From: Thermothielavioides terrestris NRRL 8126
Taxonomy: Eukaryota; Ascomycota; Sordariomycetes; Sordariales; Chaetomiaceae
Reading direction: 5' to 3'
DNA length: 64,000 bases
NCBI RefSeq assembly: GCF_000226115.1
Contig: NC_016459.1
Span: 2,589,501 to 2,653,500, forward strand
Below, in pieces: positions 23,217 to 37,224 of this stretch (positions are counted from its first letter, which is position 1; every line of letters starts with the position of its first letter). The translations under genes and the position numbers were made by a program. The notes under the pieces were generated by a model that was not told where the DNA came from, searched no databases, and was given only the letters and a program-made list of their open reading frames with translations.

Positions 23217-25335
23217 ATAGCTAGAGCTTATAGGTCTACTATAGCTAGGAGGACGACTATCAATATATAGGCCAGTGATAAAGCTAATATATCTCTTTTA
23301 TAAATAGCTCTACTACTGGAAATACGTCTAAAGAACCTTAATCTCGTTAAAAGTAGAATCGATTCTATATAAATAGAGGGCCTCGATCTTCTACTTAAAC
23401 TACTTAGTGATCTTCTACTTCTAGATATATAGATGCTAAAGCTAATTAGCTAGATTGTCGATATCGTCGAACGTAGATATAAGAGCTTTCTTTGGCTCCT
23501 CTTCTTCCTACTTCTATAGCTTAGGGGTTATCTTGATAGTAGGCGTAGCTAGAGGCGAGTAGTACTTCTATAGATCGATCTTACGCTTATAGGTCTTAAA
23601 AAAGAGGTCTCCTACATTGAGACCCTTCTAAAGAGCATCCTAAACGAACTCGAGGAAGTCTATCTATTTCGTAGTATAGATAAAGTCTTTATCGTCCTTC
23701 TTTAAAGTATACTAATAGTCTTTAAAAGCTACTTAGATTCGCTAATTAAATATATACTATATAGTTAGAACGATTATATACTATAGCTCCTTATAAACTT
23801 TAGTAGAAGCGACAACGTATATACAATTGATCAACTTGAAATGGTTATAGATAACTTTACTAACTAGCTAGTATCTTCTTTCGATTAGATTATAAAAGTA
23901 ACCTCTATCTCTATACTACTTAGGATCGTTGCCCTTCTAGCGCTTTAGAAACTTAGCTTTGAAAGTTGCCTAGGTCTCTTAGTCCTTTTTCTCTTAATAA
24001 TAGATAATAGGCTAGATCGTAGTATTATACTAAAGTTCGAACAAATATATATAAGTCTTATTATTAATAACCTAATAAGCCTTATATATCTCTTCGAAAG
24101 TCTTGATCTAATATATAGCATTCTAACTAGAGAAGTAGCTCTAAAGGCTAGCCTTCGCTAAGGTTAGAAAGGTCGTACTAAGCGCAGTAGTAAGAACGTA
24201 TTTAACTATCTTCTTTAGAGCTTTAGCTTTAGAAAGACTAGAAGGTATTACTGTAGGTACCTCTATATAGATAAGCGGAGTAGAGGTATCTAGCGAAGAC
24301 GGAAGGGGTATCTATATCGCTTTAGCTAGGTCTTCTTTATTTAGTATACCTTAGAAAGGCTATAAGATAGATATATCTTTAGACTCTCCTTTAGAGGTTG
24401 GCGTTAAGATTAATAGTATTATAGAGGTCAACGGAATTCCTAGAGCTTCTATAGACAGTGTATATATATATCGCTAGAGTCTAGTTATTAGACGCTTAGC
24501 TATCGTCTTCGAAAAAGGCAACAACTATATCGATAGACTATAAAAAGACTAATATATATACTTCTATAGGAATATCGACTCCTTTAACGTTTATCTAAAG
24601 GAAGAAAACTTCTTAAGAAGCTAGGTTCTTTCGAAATATATAGTCTAAATGCTCTAAAGGATAACTATAAGTTCCTTGTAGATTACTTAGATACCTTTGG
24701 CAATTAATATACTAGACCTAACTAATATAATAGTAGTAAGAGTATAGCTTTTAAAAAGAAAAGTAAAAGTCTATATTAAGACCTTATATCTAATATAAAA
24801 CAGTGCTAGATATACTATTAGAAGGAGCTAAGTGTCGTAAAGGTATAGTCCTAAGCTTAGAAGCTTATAAGTAGTTACTATATTTAACCACTTTCGTAAT
24901 TAGTTTAGCTAGACTAGGGAAGAAAATGATAATCGATAAAAATTCTACCTCTATCTCTACTTAGGAGGATAGAACTATCGTCTTTCAATTGGATTAACGT
25001 TTTACGACCACTACGTCGATAATAACAAAGCCTCAACAGGTCTTCGAAGTATTAGGGATAATAGGATATCTTTTCAATACTCTACGCTGTCTAGGCAAAG
25101 GAAGGTCTCCTAGGACAAGGTCTCAATAGACCCCTAGAAAGTATATGCCTCAATAGGTTTCTATACCTCCTAGAGATATCGGTATCGGTATACTAAAGCC
25201 TTAATAGGTTGGCTATATCGTCGTTGTATAGCTATCAATATAGCATCGTATAGTTCTACGATCTTAGAAGACTTCGTAGTCTATATTATCCTATTTAGAT
25301 ATTGAGCTAAGCTCCTCCTCGATTAAGCTCCTATT

Positions 25336-25832
25336 TGAAATAGTATAAAACCTCTATACCAACCTACCCTACTATACCTAGGATTAGGTATACGAAATAG
25401 CTCCTAAAGGAATATAGTGTACCTCTAGACGAATAAAGATAGTGTATATCGAGTAGTAGAAAGGATGTCTCCTAAAGGGAAGATATATAGCTTAGGTATA
25501 TCTAGTAGGATATAGTAGAAAGATAAAAGACAATAAGAATGTGGTCAAAGCTCAATAGCTCAAATGCCTATTGTCTAGATAGAGGTAGAACAACGAAAGG
25601 AGAGGCTCAACAGCCTTCCTAGAAGAAGGAGGACTACCAACATAGTGTCAACGAACGTGTATTGACAACTGCTTGATATCTTGCTTAATAATAAAGAAGA
25701 TGGGCTTAGCCTACTTAAATATATGTGATCAGAGGGCTAGACCCCCTAACAACGAATGCAACGCTCTGAGACAAACAGAAAAGCAGAAAAACTAGGTCCC
25801 CCTATATCTAGGTAGCCTATTACCCTAATCCA
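25336..25832 (-). repeat. 5' LTR of element C (497 bp)
   Basis: Direct copy of 15,528-16,024. It ends CCA on the plus strand (TGG on the element strand), followed by CTAT, which matches the four bases before 15,528. Its last 200 bases retain more CpA and TpG than the 3' LTR. Confidence 0.9.
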
Positions 25833-25836
25833 CTAT

Positions 25837-26100
25837 CTTATAATAAGCTTATCTAGGCAATAGTATTGCCAAGTGCTAGTATTGCTAAGAATACGCTAGA
25901 GACTATAGTTCTTAACAAAGTTAGCTTATTCGCCTTTAACTTTTATAAAATTGAATTCAATTAGTTCCTCCTCGTTATATAGATATAAGGTTAGTAGGTA
26001 GCTAATATAGAACTAGTTTTCGTATCTCTTTAGGCGTTGCTAAATGGCTTACTATATCTCTGTCTTAAGTACCTTAGTGTATTTTCTTTTCTTAGTATTC
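25837..26100 (-). pseudogene. Relic F, upstream part
   Basis: Minus-strand trace including HLATPKEIRKLVL and ending at AYYK, which joins in phase to IVYYLT at 15,527 when element C and one CTAT copy are removed. Upstream extent is uncertain. No function recognised. Confidence 0.4.
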
Positions 26101-26999
26101 TCACTGTCCACTAGTAGGCTATCTTCTACTACGTTGGTCTAGCCTATCGACTAGTATTAGGCTTTGTTAGGTGTCTAAGTGGTAGCAATAGCACTTCTTT
26201 ATCTAGTGAGCTCTTATAAAAAAAAAGTCAATAAACTAGTAGGTCGAGATACTAATAGCTTAGCTTACTACAACTTTCTATAAAGTATTTTCTAGCTATA
26301 CTTAGTTGTATAGTATAGAGAGGATAATATCGCTATACCAACTAAGTACAACTGTAAAAGAAGATTTTAGTTATTGCTATTGATATATATATATTACGTT
26401 AGGAATTGGCAATAATATTTCTTACTAGCTTATTCCTACTAACTCCCTACTCTGTTAAAGGTATTAGGAGTGCTAGTCGGGGGTTTGGTCTAGCTTATTA
26501 ATCTAACGTTAGGTTAGGTACCTAGGATTATATCCAACTATAATAGTAGAACGGTCTTTGATATAGCTGTCGACGCTATTTCAATATTGCTATAGTTAGA
26601 GTCGAGTATAGGTTATTATAAGGTCTATATAAATCTAGTAGTTTATATATACTATAGTGAAAAGGACAATAGTTCGTTTATATTCGAAAGGATTCTATTA
26701 GTCGAGATAACTCTCTTTTAAGAAAACTGTTAGATCGATTAGAAAGTAGGAGCGATTAAGAGGATAGTAGTAGGGTTAGGATTATATTAACCTTAAATAG
26801 AGCCGCCTTACCTAACGTACTAAATAGTGGTAAATGTAATACTATTAGATACTATCTAAGGGTCTCTAGCTCGTTATAGCACTAGCTACTGTCATGCTCT
26901 CTAGTACCTAAAAACTATAGATTTTATAATATAGCGCTATAGCGTTGCTAATAAGAAGTTGGCTAGACTAATAGTTCTAGCTACTAAGTAAAGATCCGA
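26101..26999. other. RIP-mutated region between relics F and E
   Basis: No LTR, inverted repeat or identifiable domain seen. It may contain the N-terminal part of relic E and a shared divergent promoter of F and E. Confidence 0.3.
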
Positions 27000-29900
27000 C
27001 CTAACTAAGTTTTTTAGAGTATAGAAGCGTATTTAGCTTAGCGAAGCCTAGTCTATTATTGATCCTCTACTATAATTATAAAATCCCTAGCCCTTTTACG
27101 CTTTGACTAACTAAGTTAGGATTAGCTAGTAGCTCAATATAGAGTTGTTCAATAGGCTTGATATAGACTATCCTCTTAATACCCTAGCTAAACTAAGACG
27201 CTTAACTATCGTACTATCGCCTATTTACTAAGATACTCTGGCTAACTAGCGTAATATATTTAATACTATAAGGTAGCTATACTAGGAGATCGAGATATCG
27301 TCCCCTAGCTTAGCAGATAGTTATATCGAAAGTCTATCTGCCGATGATCACGTTGAAGAAGAGGTAGACGACAGCTATAGGCTATAGGAGCTTTTTTTAT
27401 AGTTGCTAGCGTATACGCAATAGCTTGACTAACTAAGCACTATAGACGATAATAGCTTTATAGAACTTAATAAGTAAGATAGTAACAATAGATAGGATAA
27501 TATTGATATTTAGACTTCTAATCGACGGTTGGCTTGTATAATAAGTGTATTTTCCTATTTAGCTAGCGTAGAGCTAGAGGATATAACTACTACTATAGAG
27601 GATTATCCTACGCTATTCAACCTCTCTCCCTTCGAACTCGCCCTCGCTATATAGGAAAAGAAATATAATATATCTCAGTCGGCCTATTTGTATTTATATA
27701 ACGTACTTCAACTGGTATAAAGCTTAGATAAGCTTAAGAATATTCCCCGTTAGAAGGATATAGTTATATAACGACTATACTATATTATACTATATAATAT
27801 ACTACACTAAGTGACTCTGAGGCTCGATAAGGCTGTTCTACTAAGTCGTATATCTTATAAGGAGTCGATATTGGTACTCGATATAAAAAATTTAGTTAGA
27901 TCGATACTTAGCTTAATACAACTTGCTTAAAAGATCTATATCGGTATAGCTTAAGTTACTAATGGCCCTATCACCGACCTATAGTAGGCAAGGTGGTGAG
28001 ATAAGAGTGTTTATACAACAAATAGGCAATTCTTCTCTTACCTAGACGGTACCCCAATATTTCTATCTAATTTCGTCCTCTTTAAATACAATTGGTATAC
28101 CTCTTGTTGCCAATATAGTAGCGGCCAACTGTAAAATCTCTATTATAGCTAAGTCTAGTTCAATGGTATAGATCCCAACGGTAGATACCCTCCTATACTG
28201 GTACTACTAATATAATAGGCGTTCCTCTAGTTAGATATACCACCTAATATATATACTATAGCTTAGCAAGTGCTAGAGCAACCGACTATCCCTAGGTCTA
28301 CTAAACTGATTTTAATAAAGAATTTCGAGATTTTGCTCCGCCCTACTTAGATTATATACTAGTTAGCAGATATATTTCTCGACTATAACTTTAGTCCTAT
28401 ATCGGGTCCTACCTTAGCCCCTGTTGCGCCTACAACTTCTATAGCCCTAACATTATTAAGCAAATTAGCTATTTATTTCATAGTCCAATATATCGTTAAC
28501 TAGGAAACTAAAGAGTTTTAGCCTATTCGACTCTTATTGCCTTATTGAGCTAAACTTAAACTTTGGACTTAGGGGAGATAGCACTTCTTTAACAACCTTG
28601 TCAATACTAATTATATTTCGCTTCCCTAGAGTCTCTTCTACAATAGGTTCAAGCTCTATAACAACAACTATATCTCAATTACTAGCGTCTATACTACTAC
28701 GCTCTTCTTCGAGGAATAGTTAAGGAACTAATATAAAGGAATATTCCTTTTAATATTAGGTCCTTTTAGATTAGACATCGTAGATATCTTCTAGTCCCTA
28801 ATCCACTTAATAGACCTAGACAAGGGGATATTTCTCGAAATTAAGGGCAAGCAGATCTTTGTCTATAGCTTTGTTATATACTTTATAGGGGATATACTCT
28901 CTTAGTAGAAACTCTCTAGTTGCAAATCCTATTAAGCTATCCTCTTATATTATAACTGTCTAGTAACAATAGAAGAGAGATCGAATCTTAGATTCGATAC
29001 TATAGGGAATAGCCAATACTATTAGCAATATATCGACAATATTGCGTTTATATAGTCTTGGACAAGCAAGATAGTATAAACGTCTATAGAAACTAAATTT
29101 AATATCTATAGCGACTCTAGGCTTACTAACAACCTCCTCCTCTTATTCCTAGTTCTTAATATTATTTAGACAAGGCCTATAGACGCTATATATTCCGAGT
29201 TTACTAGTTTAGCTCGGGTCTTAACGGACTTCCTATTTAAAGACGAGGGGTTCCTCTATAAGTAGTTTTAAAAGGAGATAGCATTTGTTTTCTAGACTTT
29301 CCTATTTCTACCTAGATAGACTAGGATCTAAAACCCTAAGACATATTGCAATTTATTCTATATAAAGGAGTATAGCCAACTCATTATTATAGCCCTAATC
29401 CTAATATTTTGCTAGTTGAAGTCGGAGTATATTAAGCTAGAGTTTTATTGGCTATTTATCAATTGTATACCCTAGTTTCTCGACTTTTCTAATTTTATAT
29501 ACTAAACTATAAATTTCCAAGTTTAGGAATAGCTTATCACTATATACTAGAAATTTATATTGTTGGTCATTGCGATATTTAGTCGAATATCTTCTTACCC
29601 TTTCAACAAGTTCCGTCGAATTGTTATTTCTAGGAGGAGGGTTATATAGTTTATATACTATGTCCTTGGCAAGGGAAAATAGGCTACGACCTAAACTAGG
29701 AAAAGCTAAAACCGATAGTGTACTGCCAATGCCCCTTAGGGGCAAGCAATACCGTCTCTACCTCTACCTCACCTATCGTTTTCCAATAAGTAAAACACTT
29801 TGTCGCTAGCTATCCTACCACTATTGGTTATCTTAAGGGCGTCAACTAGGCGTTAGCCTATCTCGCTAGATTAGAAAGCAAATGAAATTCTTAAAAAGAA

Positions 29901-30276
29901 AGGGCTTCTAAATATCTATCAAGGCCTCTATTTACTAGCTATTATAGACAAATATAGGTCTTACCGTCTTATATTGATGTTTCTTAGCGAGGATCATTAC
30001 AAATAAGTATTAGCTACTATTATTAGATTAGGACCAACTACTAATATTAGAATCTAAAGAGAGTTTACCTAGGACATTACCGCTATAAACTATTAAAACG
30101 CTATATCGACGCTTATCCGATATACGAACAACTGAATCACAGTGTCGCTACTTCTTACTAGGAGTTACAAATATCGCTACCTAGAACTTTACAATATATT
30201 CTACGCTTTTTGCGAAGTATACCCTCGACTAGTAGTAGTATTCGATCTATACTTTGGTAAAGAGGAATTAGAAATC
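27000..30276 (+). pseudogene. Class II transposase-like frame E, first part
   Basis: A long plus-strand trace with stops largely of RIP type. It resembles large fungal transposase-like proteins of the Tnp2/CACTA or KDZ kind. Segments that suggest this, in order, are an acidic N-terminal region (about 27,350-27,500), GPFRLDIVDIF then LIHLIDLDKG (about 28,760-28,830), a C-x-x-C-like NCLVTTEERSNLRFDT segment (about 28,950-29,000), RPIDAIYSEF (about 29,175-29,210), and a PFPPGW-like segment now read as LFLPR (about 29,300). I recall this motif order from such proteins, but the superfamily assignment is tentative. The frame ends at the AAATC target site of element B and resumes in phase at 37,564. 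Confidence 0.5.
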
Positions 30277-30610
30277 TGTAACAAGAGTCTTCGAGTGCTA
30301 CTAGTAAGATGCCTTAAAGCAAAGAAGTACAACAGTACTATAGCAGTGACCAAGGCGAGTAATTGCAGTTTCTAAGGCGACACTGTCTAAATACGTCTCC
30401 TATTATAATCAGAGGCTAATCCTTAGAGGATTAGGAATCTTCCTCCGCCTTAGTAGGCGACTGCCTACCCTTTTAACTATAGTTCCTAGGCTCCAAATAT
30501 ATATGTTATATTATACGTTATAGATATAAGCTTCTAGGTTCTAGGTGCTTACTCTGTCTTAGAACTGTGCTAGCTCCTACTTAATAGCGGTTTATATACG
30601 TACTATAATA
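30277..30610 (-). repeat. 3' LTR of element B (334 bp)
   Basis: Same length as 37,225-37,558, with mainly transition differences. The adjacent purine tract (minus strand) at 30,616-30,626 marks it as the 3' LTR. Confidence 0.9.
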
Positions 30611-32159
30611 GTTTGTCCTCCCTTCTATAGAACTTGTCCTTAGGTTTAGACTTCGTAGTCGATAGTATATTGTATTGCCTAATCTCTAGAAAAGGTCCGT
30701 CTACCTATATAGACTCGCCGACTAGCGGTATAAAGGGTAATAGGTTGTCTACCTAACTACGAGCTTCGTCTAGGATTTAGTGAAGTGTCTCTATAAGGTT
30801 AAACTAGTTGCTAGGGCAACGTATATAGTGTACTTTACCTTTTTTATAATAATTTGTATTTTACTATTATATATAGACTACCTACGCTCTACTTTAAATT
30901 CGTATTATAGTAGCTACGCTTTACACTTTATATTTTCTTTTCTTTATATATTATTAATTTATTAGTTGTAGTGTCCTCCTTCTTTTCGCCTTCTTACCTT
31001 ATATTTCTATATTCATTACTATCTATATATTATCGTTTTCCTTTATCTCGTCTTTACCGCCTACTCTCTATCGACTTATTATAGATCTAAAGGAGTTTCT
31101 TATACTTCTAGCTTATAAAAAGTCGCTCTACTTTAAGTATTTATATACTATATATAAGAACCTCCTATATAATTCGCTAATATCCGTCATTCTTAAATAT
31201 ATTATTATTAAATCGTCGTTAAGTTGTTGTAACTAATATATAAAGAGAAAGGATATTTATATATCGGTAAGTAGCTTAGGACTAGTATTCGGTAGTAGCT
31301 TGCTTACTAACCTAGTTAGGCTATTAGTATAATGTCTAGAGATTTGACTAATCTAATAATCGGTTTATATATTGTACAACTCTTTTATAAAGCTAAGGAG
31401 AGTCAAATTTTGTTTGATCAAGAGTCCTTTGGTAGTTAGGAGGACGATAAGGAGTATACCCTTTTAGACGATACTCGCTAAAGTATTATATGTCTATTAA
31501 AGAAGTTGGTCGACACTTTCTATACTATAGACAAGGTATACTGCTATATCTATAGCATTACGTTGAATAAATGCCTTATAACTAACTAGTAACTAGCCTT
31601 TGAGGCTATAGTCGTTAAGTGTATAGAACTTAATGTTTCCCTCTTTCTATAGTCTAAGCGCCTAGATAATATATCTTCGTTGGTAGTAGGTCGCTCCTAT
31701 CTATTCTTTAGGTTAGTTCCTAGGAATATTGATAGCAATTTAGTACTAATATAAGCTAGAAGTATAGGACTTAAAAAGGATTTACCGCCTTTGTCCTAAC
31801 GATATAAGCTATTTTGCCTAGATATAAGCGAAATATAATTTCGCTAAGGAGTTGATTCTATTGCTTACTAATAAAATTGGTGATTGTGAAAATGCCTTAG
31901 ACCTAATAGAGTAGGTCTACCTACTTTATAAGTCGCTAACCTAGTGTTCTTTTATAGTTTAATCGAGGTTTTAAAGAAAGGGTCTAGCTATTTTGTCTAT
32001 ATATAACTGTATAAATTAATTTGTATATATTAGTCTTTAGCTATAACTGAGCTAATCTAATATTACTATATTATATATTACTTAATATACTTTAGGCGTC
32101 CTCCTCTCGCTTCCTTTTAGTGGTAGCTTTATATATCTATTGAAACTAGTAGATTATCT

Positions 32160-33200
32160 ACTATATATTCGCTATATTATCTTTGTAGACCTACTAGTTG
32201 TACTCTAATAGCCAACTTGCCTACTTTACTTAAAAGAATATTTCGCTTTCAATTCGCTATTTAGCTTATACTTTTTCGATTTCCTATTCTTTATTATCCT
32301 CTAGGTCTAGTATTAGTATCTAGGTTTCTTCGACTATAGTTTATATATACTAGGGCTTTAACAAAGCTACTAGAAATATATTATATAGCTTTATATACTT
32401 ATATAGCAGGGCTAACTAATATACTAGCAATCCTATTTAGTCTAATACTCGGAATAGCCTAATGAACTAAGGCTTTAGCTTCTTACTAGTCTTAAGTCTT
32501 AGATTCTAAGTAAACAACTTGACTAAGGCTCCCTTCTAGAACTCTATTAGCTTATATTTTTCGTTGTAGTACTGTTTTTAACTCGCTATAGCGTTGGCCT
32601 AGTGTCGCTCTAGCTATCGATATAACTCTTTAAGCTTCTTAATCTGTTTTACTACGTTGGAGTATAGTACTTTCCTCTATTAAGCATCGTCCTCGATATA
32701 GTAGGAAATTATAGGGTTATAATCTATAAGTGCTTAAAAAGGGGTAACGCTAGTGGTTATATTAATAGAATTGTTGTAAATAAATTCAACTTTAGAGAGG
32801 AGTGTTGCCTAAGTAATGGGATTTGAAGAGGTGAAATATTAGAGATATTGGATAAGGGTTTAGTTTATTTATTTAGTTTAGTTATCAGTTTAGAGGTAAA
32901 ATGCTATTGAGAGTTTATAGTTTATTTGGTTTAAGTAGTAAAGATCACTCTAGAATTAGGAGGTGAAGACTAAGCCTCGATCATTAAGGTATTTGTAAAG
33001 TACTTTGTACTTAAGCTTAATCTTTCGATAGAGGAGTTCTACTAACTCTTAGCTACAAATAGAGGTTGAGATAGAGAAGAATCGACTTATCTTTGTATAT
33101 TAGTCGACTACAACTAGGATTATATTCTTTTCGCTATCTAGTTATTCTACTATAGGAAAACCTATAATAAAATCTATAGCGATCTTGCTCTAAGGTCGCG
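32160..33200 (-). pseudogene. Integrase and chromodomain relic of element B
   Basis: The integrase catalytic core shows DFIIGFPIVE and KNIILVVVD in the expected order. Near 32,160-32,240 a short VKWA-then-EYN-then-WV-like pattern resembles the chromodomain at the end of chromovirus integrases; this last call is weak. Confidence 0.55.
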
Positions 33201-34699
33201 TTAGTATTAGCAATGATTGAAGATTGCTATAAAGTCGATACCTTAATAGTTTCTAGTACTAATATACTAAATAGGTATTATAATATTTGTTTACTTCTCT
33301 ATTGATATTTAGCTAGTAGTACTTCTATTATACTAACTCCTTAGTTCAATTATAACTAAAGTATCTTATTAGAGGATTATTATAGTATCGCCTAAGGAGC
33401 TTTTACTTTATAGCCTCCTTAGTAGGGATATAAAGCTTAGCTTAATACAATAGCTTATTATTAGGTCTTAATTCCTACTTAGAAGTAACGTTAGTTCTTT
33501 GCTATAGAGTCTATAGGCGGTCTTTAATTCTTTACGTCATTGGATCTAAGTTCTATAACTCTAGGATCAACTCTCTTATTGTTTTAGAAGGTACTAAGTT
33601 ATATAGGGCTTCGCTTTGTATATAAGTAGCTACGACCTTTCTAGGTACAATTTACTTCTAACTAAGCAATTCTTCGAGTTCGTCTATACTAGGGGGCTCT
33701 TAAATGCCCTACTTTACTAGCTAGGTAGTGACTATCTAATGTTTTATAGCTATCTTAGGGCTAATATATAGTTGGCTCTCTACGCTATTAGGTATCTAGT
33801 ATCCTATATCTATCTATATAATAGATTAAATATATAGAAGCCTCTCTTTAGCGAATACTTACTAGAGTCTAACTATCTTGTTCTATAGAGTTAGCAACTA
33901 TGCTATATATTCTAAAGCCGACCTTTCTTTATAGTTAGGTCTCTTCGACGGCTTGTTGGCTAGGTTTCGCTTACCCGCCTAGTGCTTAATAATAAAATTG
34001 TACTCTACGAGGTATATATACTATCTAGCTTAGCGCCTATTTAGGTATATCTACTTTATAAAGCTCTATAGATTATTGTAGTTAAAGAGGACGGTAACTA
34101 GAAAGTTACTCCCTTTAATATAATAACGCTAATGCTTAAAGGCCTTGATAATCGCTATTATTTCCTTGTTAGATGTCCTATAATTCTCAGGCGATCTAAA
34201 GAACTTAGTTGACTAAAAGGCTATAGGTCGTTTTATTCTATTGTCTTCTTTTTAAGATAGGACCGCTCTTATAGCGAAGTCGAAGATATTAGTCTTAATA
34301 GTTACTTTCCTCTATAGGTTATAGTAGCGTAATGTTAGTACTTCTATAAAAGCTCGCTTAAGTCGCTTAAAAGCTATTTGTTCTTTACTAGTGAATTAAA
34401 AGGATCTTAGTTTCCTTCCTTTTTCTAATCCCTTTAGTAGGGTAGTTAGAAGTAGCGCTAATTCTAAATAGTAGAAGATAAACCGCTAGTAAAAATTGTA
34501 GAACCTAAAGAAGATTTGAATATCCTAATAAGTAGTAGGCTCTAGCTATTCCTAAATAGTTTGAACTTAGGTTAGATCTATAGTAATTTCTTTAAAAGTT
34601 ACTAGGTATCTAAAGAACTCGACTTTATATTAATAAAACTGACATTTATTTAGTTTATAATATAACTATATAGCTTATAGCTTCTTAAGGACTTGCTAA

Positions 34700-35130
34700 A
34701 TATAGGAAGTATAAGTGTTATAGTCCTTTAAAAAGATTAGGACGTTATTAAGGAAAGCTATATAGAAATTATCTACGAGTCGCCCTAATGCCTAATAGAT
34801 ATAACTTTAGAAGGTTGCTAGAGCGTTGGTTAACCTAAAGGGTATAACCAAATATTCGAATAGGCTATATTAGATATAAAAGGCTATCTTCTATTTGTCC
34901 CCCTCCTTAATGTAGATTCGGTAGTAGGCCTTCTTAATATCTAACTTACTAAAGTACTTAGTACCAATTATATAGTCTAAGATCTCTAAGATTAAGGGCA
35001 ATAGGTAGCGGTTCTTCTTTATAATTTTATTAAGCCCTTAATAATCGATATAGAGTCGGAGAGTACTATCCTTTTTAGGTATAAATAAAACTAGGCTTAT
35101 AGCTAGGCTCTAAGATTCTTAGATATACCT
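34700..35130 (-). pseudogene. Reverse transcriptase relic of element B
   Basis: Minus-strand segments include LVLFIPKKDSTLRLYIDY, GLNKIIKKNRYLLPLI, then FEYLVIPFRLTNALATF and the catalytic box read as FLNN, an expected RIP product of FLDD. The order matches Ty3/Gypsy RT. Confidence 0.8.
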
Positions 35131-36069
35131 TTTTGCTAGGTTTTTACAAAGGTATTCCTTAAAGATATCTAACTCCTTTTGAGCCAATGGGTAAATAGGC
35201 CTTACTAGTAGTGTTGTGCTTAGCAATAGCTCGATAGTATAATTAGTCTTATAATATAGTAATAGAATATTGGCTTTGATAGGGTCTAATACGTTAACGA
35301 AGTCTTAGAGCTCCTTAGGGATTTCGTCTTTACCTCGGGACAGTTTCGCCTATATCTCCTTATCCTCCTCCTCCTTAGGGAATAGAGCTTACAATATATT
35401 AGGGTATATAAATAGAGTATAAATATAGGGCTTTTAGTACAATATTTTAACGAACTACTTTAGATGCTTAAAATGAACTTTAATAGTCTTAGGTATAAAC
35501 TACTATTCTTTAGCTACTAGAAATAGTAAAATGTATTCTTCTACTATTGTAGGTATCCTTAGAATAATAGCTGACCCTCCTTTGATCAAGGAGTAGTCAA
35601 TAGCTATATAGAAGACATTAAGCCTCTATATTACACCTCTTCCGTCTAATAGCTCTAGGGGTATAGAGAACACTCTATACGACTAGGATATCTAAGCGTC
35701 TACTATACAAGTCTATAGCGAAAAGGGCTTTACTATAAGAAGATAATGCTACTTTATAAACTTAAGGCTAACTATATTAATCTTAGTATAGGTATCTAAA
35801 TCTACTATAACCTTCTAGGGTTTTTTAGTATATAGGGTGGTAGTAGCTTAGAAGCATTCTATAACTTAGTCTCTATATAGGAAGAGTATACTAATAGTAC
35901 TAGGGTCTACTACTAAGTACAAGCTTTTCCTTTCTTTTTATTATCGTCTTACAAGTAACTAGGGCTCGTTTTACACTTAGTTCTTAGGGTATAATAAGTA
36001 CCTCTATAGCTTCGACGTCTTATACCTTTAACTTTGCCTATACCTTTAGGCTTCTTAAGGTAGTTGTAG

Positions 36070-36125
36070 AAAAAGTAACCTATTTTACTATAGGTCTAAT
36101 AGATAAAGGAATTGTTACTTCTATC
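36070..36125 (-). pseudogene. Gag zinc-knuckle relic of element B
   Basis: On the minus strand the spacing CX2CX4HX4C is occupied by TAT, TAT, TAC and TAT, all expected RIP products of TGT/TGC and CAC. The intervening residues S-K-I-G and F-F-Y-N fit a knuckle. Confidence 0.5.
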
Positions 36126-37224
36126 TTTTACCTCCTTATTATTATAGCTCTGCTTTTCCTTCTCTACTATATTGTTAGAGTAGGGCCGACTATAACGATC
36201 TTAATATATAGATTACCCTCGACTTCGCTATTTACAATTAGAGAACCGCCTAGATCCTCGATTGACTTTTAGGAGTCTCTAGTGAGTGTTGTACTATTTG
36301 ACATTCTAGATCTAGATTACTAGCTAAACTATAGCTTTATAGGTTTTAGGTTTTTCAAGGAAATATTAGTCGATATACAACTAAATCTATAGCAATAATT
36401 TAGAGTAGAATAGAAGAGCCTATTTTTTATTATTTTAGTGCTTAGTCTAGGCCTCTAAGGAATCGAGGTATTAGTGAAAGTTCAAAGGGCTCTAGCCTTT
36501 TTATTACTTTACTTAGTTAATAGCCTTAGCGATTTCTAACTGACTATTAGTAAAGTCCTTAATATATAAAGTAGTCTAGTCTTTAAAGACCTTCTATATC
36601 GACTTTGCTATTATTTGTTCTTCTTTCAGTAGGTTATTGTAGTAGCTATACTAATAGGTATATAGCATCTACTCTATCTTATTAATAGCAAAGAGGATCT
36701 AATTCTTTTCTATTTTAAAGTGTTTAGGGTTACTTTTAAAGGCTTAATAAAGATCTTAGAGCTAAATCTAACGTTTTTAAAAGGTAATGTTCTCTTCTAA
36801 TAATATAATGTTCTTAACCTTAATAGCTTAGCGATCTTGCTCTTCGTCTTTACTATTGTCGGTTGATCTAATACTGTTCCTCTTCCGTTTACTAGGCGGT
36901 TTGCCTCTTCTTAACAACTAAAGTAATTCTTACTTCTAGTCTTTAAGCTCTTTTAGGGCCTAAAGCTAAGTAATATAGGTCTATACCCTCTATAGTAGGT
37001 CCTCTATAGAGAGCGTCTCTCTCTATAGTAGGACACTAAGAGGTAAAGGGAATAGGCGGCGAAGGCTAGGAAAAGACCTTGTTTTAAAATTATAAAGTTA
37101 TACTAGATTTATAGGCAAATTGATAGTGATTGATAGCGATAAGCGGGACGAGGATATAGGTGTCTAAGTCGAAGTACTATAAATGGATAGTATCTTAGCT
37201 AGTAGAGGAAGAAGGATTAGAATC

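Larger units (their letters stand above)
15528..25832 (-). mobile_element. Gypsy LTR retrotransposon C (internally deleted, RIP-mutated)
   Basis: Two direct 497-bp LTRs (15,528-16,024 and 25,336-25,832) start TG and end CA or its RIP product TA. The element is flanked by CTAT on both sides, a 4-bp target duplication. On the minus strand the order is 5' LTR (25.3-25.8 kb), gag with a zinc knuckle (23,175-23,216), reverse transcriptase with intact YLDD codons (20,325-20,336), a junction at about 19,720, then the Ulp1-like peptidase and the 3' LTR. Compared with copy D it lacks about 2.66 kb covering the RNase H C-terminus and the integrase. It is inserted in relic F and could not have moved by itself in this form. 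Confidence 0.88.
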
